From Methanosarcinales archaeon (lineage in GTDB: Archaea > Halobacteriota > Syntropharchaeia > Alkanophagales > Methanospirareceae): DNA of 7,957 bases. The translations under genes were made by a program, and so were the position numbers. Positions 5,767 to 7,957 of the stretch are shown in pieces. The notes below the pieces were generated by a model. It searched no databases and was not told where the DNA came from. It saw only the letters and a list, made by a program, of their open reading frames with translations. The first letter of the stretch is position 1; every line of letters begins with the position of its first letter. The DNA lies in assembly GCA_030665925.1 (NCBI GenBank), contig DAOUYX010000064.1:1-7957 (forward strand), given 5' to 3'.

Positions 5767-6031
5767 GCGCACTTTCGGCACGATTGAGCAGGATTTTCGC
5801 ACTATCCGGAGGCATGGCAGAAGATTGAAGGGAAATAAGGATGTTGAGGATCTTGTTCAAAAAGAGAGGGTTGGACTTTTGCTGCTGTTGAATATGGAGG
5901 TTGACGAATATGTTAAAACACTGTATGGTTCATGGGATAGATACGATGGGGAAAAGTTTGCAGAGGTTAAAAAGGAGTCTTTGGCTGATCTAAAACATCG
6001 CCCTACGCAAATTGCCTTTGCATCATTATAG
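5765..6031 (+). pseudogene. C-terminal remnant of a transposase-like protein
   Basis: The frame encodes RTFGTIEQDFRTIRRHGRR, then LKGNKDVEDLV, a LLLLLNMEVDEYVKTLYGSW segment and KFAEVKKESL. The pattern RT(NN)xxEQxFRxxRRxxRRxxGN, followed by a hydrophobic stretch and N-x(3)-EY-x(3)-LYG, recalls the C-terminal end of some DDE-type transposases, where RTNN precedes the last catalytic region; here NN is replaced by FG. I am not certain of the insertion-sequence family. The frame opens at 5735 after a stop, has only a TTG as start, no ribosome binding site and directly abuts the terminator-like hairpin, so the N-terminal catalytic part is missing. No terminal inverted repeats or target duplications are visible. 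It is most likely debris of an old insertion. Confidence 0.45.
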
Positions 6032-6089
6032 ACGGTAACTGTACTAATTATGACGATGGTAAAAGTATTTTTCTCTTCGGTTTTTGTTT
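6032..6089. other. Spacer after the transposase remnant and the DUF166 gene
   Basis: This is an AT-rich convergent spacer with T-runs on both strands (TATTTTTCTC and GGTTTTTGTTTC on the plus strand). The minus-strand reading just past the DUF166 stop is not T-rich, so the end of that transcript is not evident. Confidence 0.35.
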
Positions 6090-6776
6090 CTAAAAGTTTG
6101 ATGGAATAGCATCCTTTATCGCATCTGCAAGCAATCTGCCTGCCTGCTGCATTATTGGTCGTTCTGGACCCATGTAAGCCACGCACTCGTTATCGTGCAT
6201 CTGCATGACCTGTTCCTCAAGTGATTTCATATTCTCGTATGACATCCCCACCAGCTTCGCTGCAACTTTTGATGCTGAACCGCAGGGAGTATCCCTGATG
6301 ACTTTTACTTCCTCAATAACCTTCTTCTTCGCATTAACTCGCAGCTCAAACTTGGGCTTACCGAAAGATTCAACGAACGACTTTACCTCTTCGTTATCGC
6401 TCGTTTCCAATGAGCAAAACGGTTCAGGGAATTCCACGTATATGCCCTTCTTCTTGAGTTCTTCTTCAATTGAATATTTACCTTCGGGTATCAAGTTCGG
6501 ATCCGCAATAGGCCACAGGACAGACTTTGCCCCTGTTTTTGCCGCGATGATCGGTATGAGGTCGCCGGCCTTCGGGAGTATCCCGAGCACCAATAGAAGA
6601 TCACACTCGCAGAGTGGCAGGTCCTCTGGCATGTCCTTTTCCGGCTCGTCCAGCGATACTGACGCGACCTTAAGGTCGTAGAGACAAACAATCCGATCTG
6701 CAAATCCACTATTAGCCAGATGTCCTGTTACCAACTCTCCAAACGATCCGTGATACAGTATATAAATTCTATTCAT
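6090..6776 (-). CDS. DUF166 family protein (function unknown)
   Basis: This is a 228-residue soluble protein of a family found mostly in methanogens and other euryarchaea, with no experimentally settled role that I know of; some database entries call relatives thymidylate synthase, which nothing here supports. Visible family features are the N-terminal IYILYHGSFGE, CDLLLVLGILP (58-68), the central LIPIIAAKTGAKSVLWPIADP, EPFCSLE (118-124), RDTPCGSASKVAAKLVG (161-177) and a late HDNECVAYMG (194-203). Cysteines at 31, 56, 58, 121, 165 and 198 are many for its size; those in the FCSLE, PCGS and ECVA contexts sit at positions the family tends to keep, so a metal or Fe-S site is possible (inference). 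ATG 6776 has no Shine-Dalgarno; a CTAAAAAG about 30 bases upstream may serve a leaderless transcript. It lies downstream of purC on the same strand. Confidence 0.8.
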   Translation of the reverse strand: MNRIYILYHGSFGELVTGHLANSGFADRIVCLYDLKVASVSLDEPEKDMPEDLPLCECDLLLVLGILPKAGDLIPIIAAKTGAKSVLWPIADPNLIPEGKYSIEEELKKKGIYVEFPEPFCSLETSDNEEVKSFVESFGKPKFELRVNAKKKVIEEVKVIRDTPCGSASKVAAKLVGMSYENMKSLEEQVMQMHDNECVAYMGPERPIMQQAGRLLADAIKDAIPSNF

Positions 6777-6854
6777 ATCATATGCAGTACATAAACTTAC
6801 ACACTTTTTAGATTTCCTGCGTTTGCAAGAACAATACTCTCCCTCTTACAAACG

Positions 6855-7628
6855 CTAACCCACTATCCTCTTGTACACCGCACGATAGACCTCTGAGAGA
6901 TCCCCTTTTTCTTGCCTAAACACGTCTTTGTCCAAACTGAGTATCTCGCTTCTTCGCTCATATGCCTCTTTATCCCAGAATCTGCACACATCCGGCGTGC
7001 CAACCTCATCCGCAAGAATTATATCCCCTCCCTCCTTGCGCCTACCATACTCCAGCTTGAAATCCGCCAGTATTATCCCCTTCTGGCTTAAATAAGAACT
7101 CATTATATCTCCCACCCTTCTTGTCTCACTTCTCAAATGCTCTATTTCGCGTTCGGTCATCCACCCCTTTTCTACGAGTTCGTCTTCTGTTATCGGCCGG
7201 TCAACACGCTCAAATTTGGTGGTGAATTCCACATAACTTTTCGCGAGCGGCATTCCTTCTCGCTTCTCGCCCTGAGACGCAATAAAATCGCTATTTATAT
7301 CCGCCTCGCCTTTTTTATACCGCATCCATAACGAGCCATACAAAAAGTTCCGTGCTATGACCTCCACCGGCAGAATACTCACGTCCTCTGCCACTAACAT
7401 GTTCGGAGGCACATATTCCTTGAAGTGTGTTTTTATCCCTTCTGCCTGGAGCTTCTCAAACCAGAAGCATGATAGTTTACAGCAAATTGCACCTTTATCA
7501 TTATATTCCGCTTTCTTTATGCCGTCAAATGCCGTAACCCGATCGGTAAACACGAACACAATATCGCCGTTAGGTCTTTGATAGATATCCTTCGCTTTTC
7601 CTCTTCCTATGTACTTTGCCTCGTTCAT
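6855..7628 (-). CDS. purC: Phosphoribosylaminoimidazole-succinocarboxamide (SAICAR) synthase
   Basis: It joins aspartate to carboxyaminoimidazole ribotide using ATP, giving SAICAR in purine synthesis. The 257 residues carry the family's marks: the N-terminal GKAKDIY (10-16) of the nucleotide site, FTDRVTAFDG (27-36), PVEVIARNFLYGS (87-99, first signature), LADFKLEYG (187-195, second signature, with Tyr where Phe or Trp is usual) and LADEVGTPDVCRFW (205-218). The start ATG 7628 is backed by AAGGTGA about 7 bases upstream. The gene diverges from hisB across an 88-base spacer with a shared AT-rich core. The DUF166 gene follows after 78 bases on the same strand, but it seems to have its own start region. 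Confidence 0.96.
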   Translation of the reverse strand: MNEAKYIGRGKAKDIYQRPNGDIVFVFTDRVTAFDGIKKAEYNDKGAICCKLSCFWFEKLQAEGIKTHFKEYVPPNMLVAEDVSILPVEVIARNFLYGSLWMRYKKGEADINSDFIASQGEKREGMPLAKSYVEFTTKFERVDRPITEDELVEKGWMTEREIEHLRSETRRVGDIMSSYLSQKGIILADFKLEYGRRKEGGDIILADEVGTPDVCRFWDKEAYERRSEILSLDKDVFRQEKGDLSEVYRAVYKRIVG

Positions 7629-7660
7629 ACGCTTTTCACCTTTAAGAAGTACACCATCTA

Positions 7661-7676
7661 TTTTTAAATATAAACC
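7661..7676. promoter_or_regulatory. Shared TATA region of the purC-hisB divergent promoter
   Basis: The core TTTTTAAATATAAA reads as TTTATATTTAAAAA on the other strand, a TATA-like element in both directions. Rightward it would start hisB mRNA near 7695, just before the Shine-Dalgarno at 7702. Leftward it would start purC mRNA near 7643, just ahead of the AAGGTGA at 7636-7642. A single short core appears to serve both genes. Confidence 0.5.
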
Positions 7677-7716
7677 CTATTTTTCCAAAGAAAGGTAGAT
7701 TAGGTGTGAACCAAAA

Positions 7717-7957
7717 ATGAGAACGGCACGTGTAAAAAGGAGGACGGAAGAAACGACTATCGAGGTAGAACTGAGCCTCGATGGTACGGGAACGAATGAT
7801 ATAAACACAACGATAAAATTCTTTGACCACATGCTCGCCACGTTTGCACGGCATGGATTTTTTGATTTGGTTGTGAAGGCAGAAGGGGACTTGAGCCACC
7901 ACGTCATAGAAGATACCGGTATCGTTTTAGGTGAGGCGTTTAAAAAAGCACTTGGGA
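7717..7957 (+). CDS. hisB: Imidazoleglycerol-phosphate dehydratase, N-terminal part (runs off the window)
   Basis: It dehydrates imidazole glycerol phosphate to imidazole acetol phosphate, the sixth step of histidine synthesis, in a Mn2+-dependent oligomer. Only 80 of the roughly 195 expected residues are in the window. They include the N-terminal TARVKRRTEETTIEVELSLDG, then FFDHMLATFARHG (35-47) and DLSHHVIEDTGIVLG (58-72), whose HHxxED supplies metal ligands in the family. ATG 7717 is preceded by AGGTGTG at 7702-7708, 8 bases away. It is a stand-alone, monofunctional form as far as seen, with no phosphatase domain ahead of it. It is transcribed divergently from purC. Nothing can be said about the C-terminal half. 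Confidence 0.95.
   Translation, partial: MRTARVKRRTEETTIEVELSLDGTGTNDINTTIKFFDHMLATFARHGFFDLVVKAEGDLSHHVIEDTGIVLGEAFKKALG

Noticed and set aside
6205..6681. 158-codon open frame on the plus strand opposite the DUF166 gene
   Set aside because: It is a Ser/Phe-rich shadow of a gene with clear family motifs on the other strand.
1..7957. CRISPR array, complete insertion sequence, origin or defence cluster
   Set aside because: No regularly spaced repeats, terminal inverted repeats, recombinase or effector genes are visible; the genes are mostly central metabolism and translation.

Overview
The window looks like a chromosomal segment of a euryarchaeon, most likely a methanogen or a methanogen-related anaerobic methanotroph. 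The evidence is an archaeal-type UMP kinase, ribosomal protein L32e (absent from bacteria), a DUF166 protein (a mainly methanogen/archaeal family), an archaeal-style enolase, a C-terminal archaeosortase-type sorting signal, TATA-like boxes upstream of most genes and strong GGAGGTGA-type ribosome binding sites. The lineage is inferred from gene content only; no rRNA is present.

Layout. Positions 1-830 hold debris or fast-evolving accessory sequence: an unassigned open frame at the left edge, the C-terminal end of a surface protein (choice-of-anchor U-like domain plus a VPxxxP-type sorting tail, minus strand) closed by a hairpin/T-tract terminator, and a short membrane protein resembling part of a YdjM-type metal-dependent hydrolase. 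From 917 onward come mostly single-gene units: pyrH (+), a small helix-turn-helix protein (-), rpl32e (-), serA (-), eno (+), a transposase-like C-terminal remnant (+), a DUF166 protein (-), purC (-) and the first 80 codons of hisB (+).

The core genes are central metabolism. PyrH makes UDP. SerA draws 3-phosphoglycerate into serine, while the divergently transcribed enolase works on the next step of the same glycolytic/gluconeogenic segment. PurC makes SAICAR, which leads to AICAR, and the divergently transcribed histidine gene hisB belongs to the pathway that releases AICAR as a by-product. The serA-eno and purC-hisB spacers are short, AT-rich and appear to be two-way promoters; the serA-eno spacer also carries three copies of a CTACCG hexamer, two of them as a spaced inverted repeat.

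I see no CRISPR array, tRNA, rRNA, complete insertion sequence or obvious new defence or biosynthetic system. The points most worth checking are the isolated L32e gene, the truncated surface protein overlapping a membrane-protein fragment, the altered glycine motif of the UMP kinase, and the possible operator between serA and eno.
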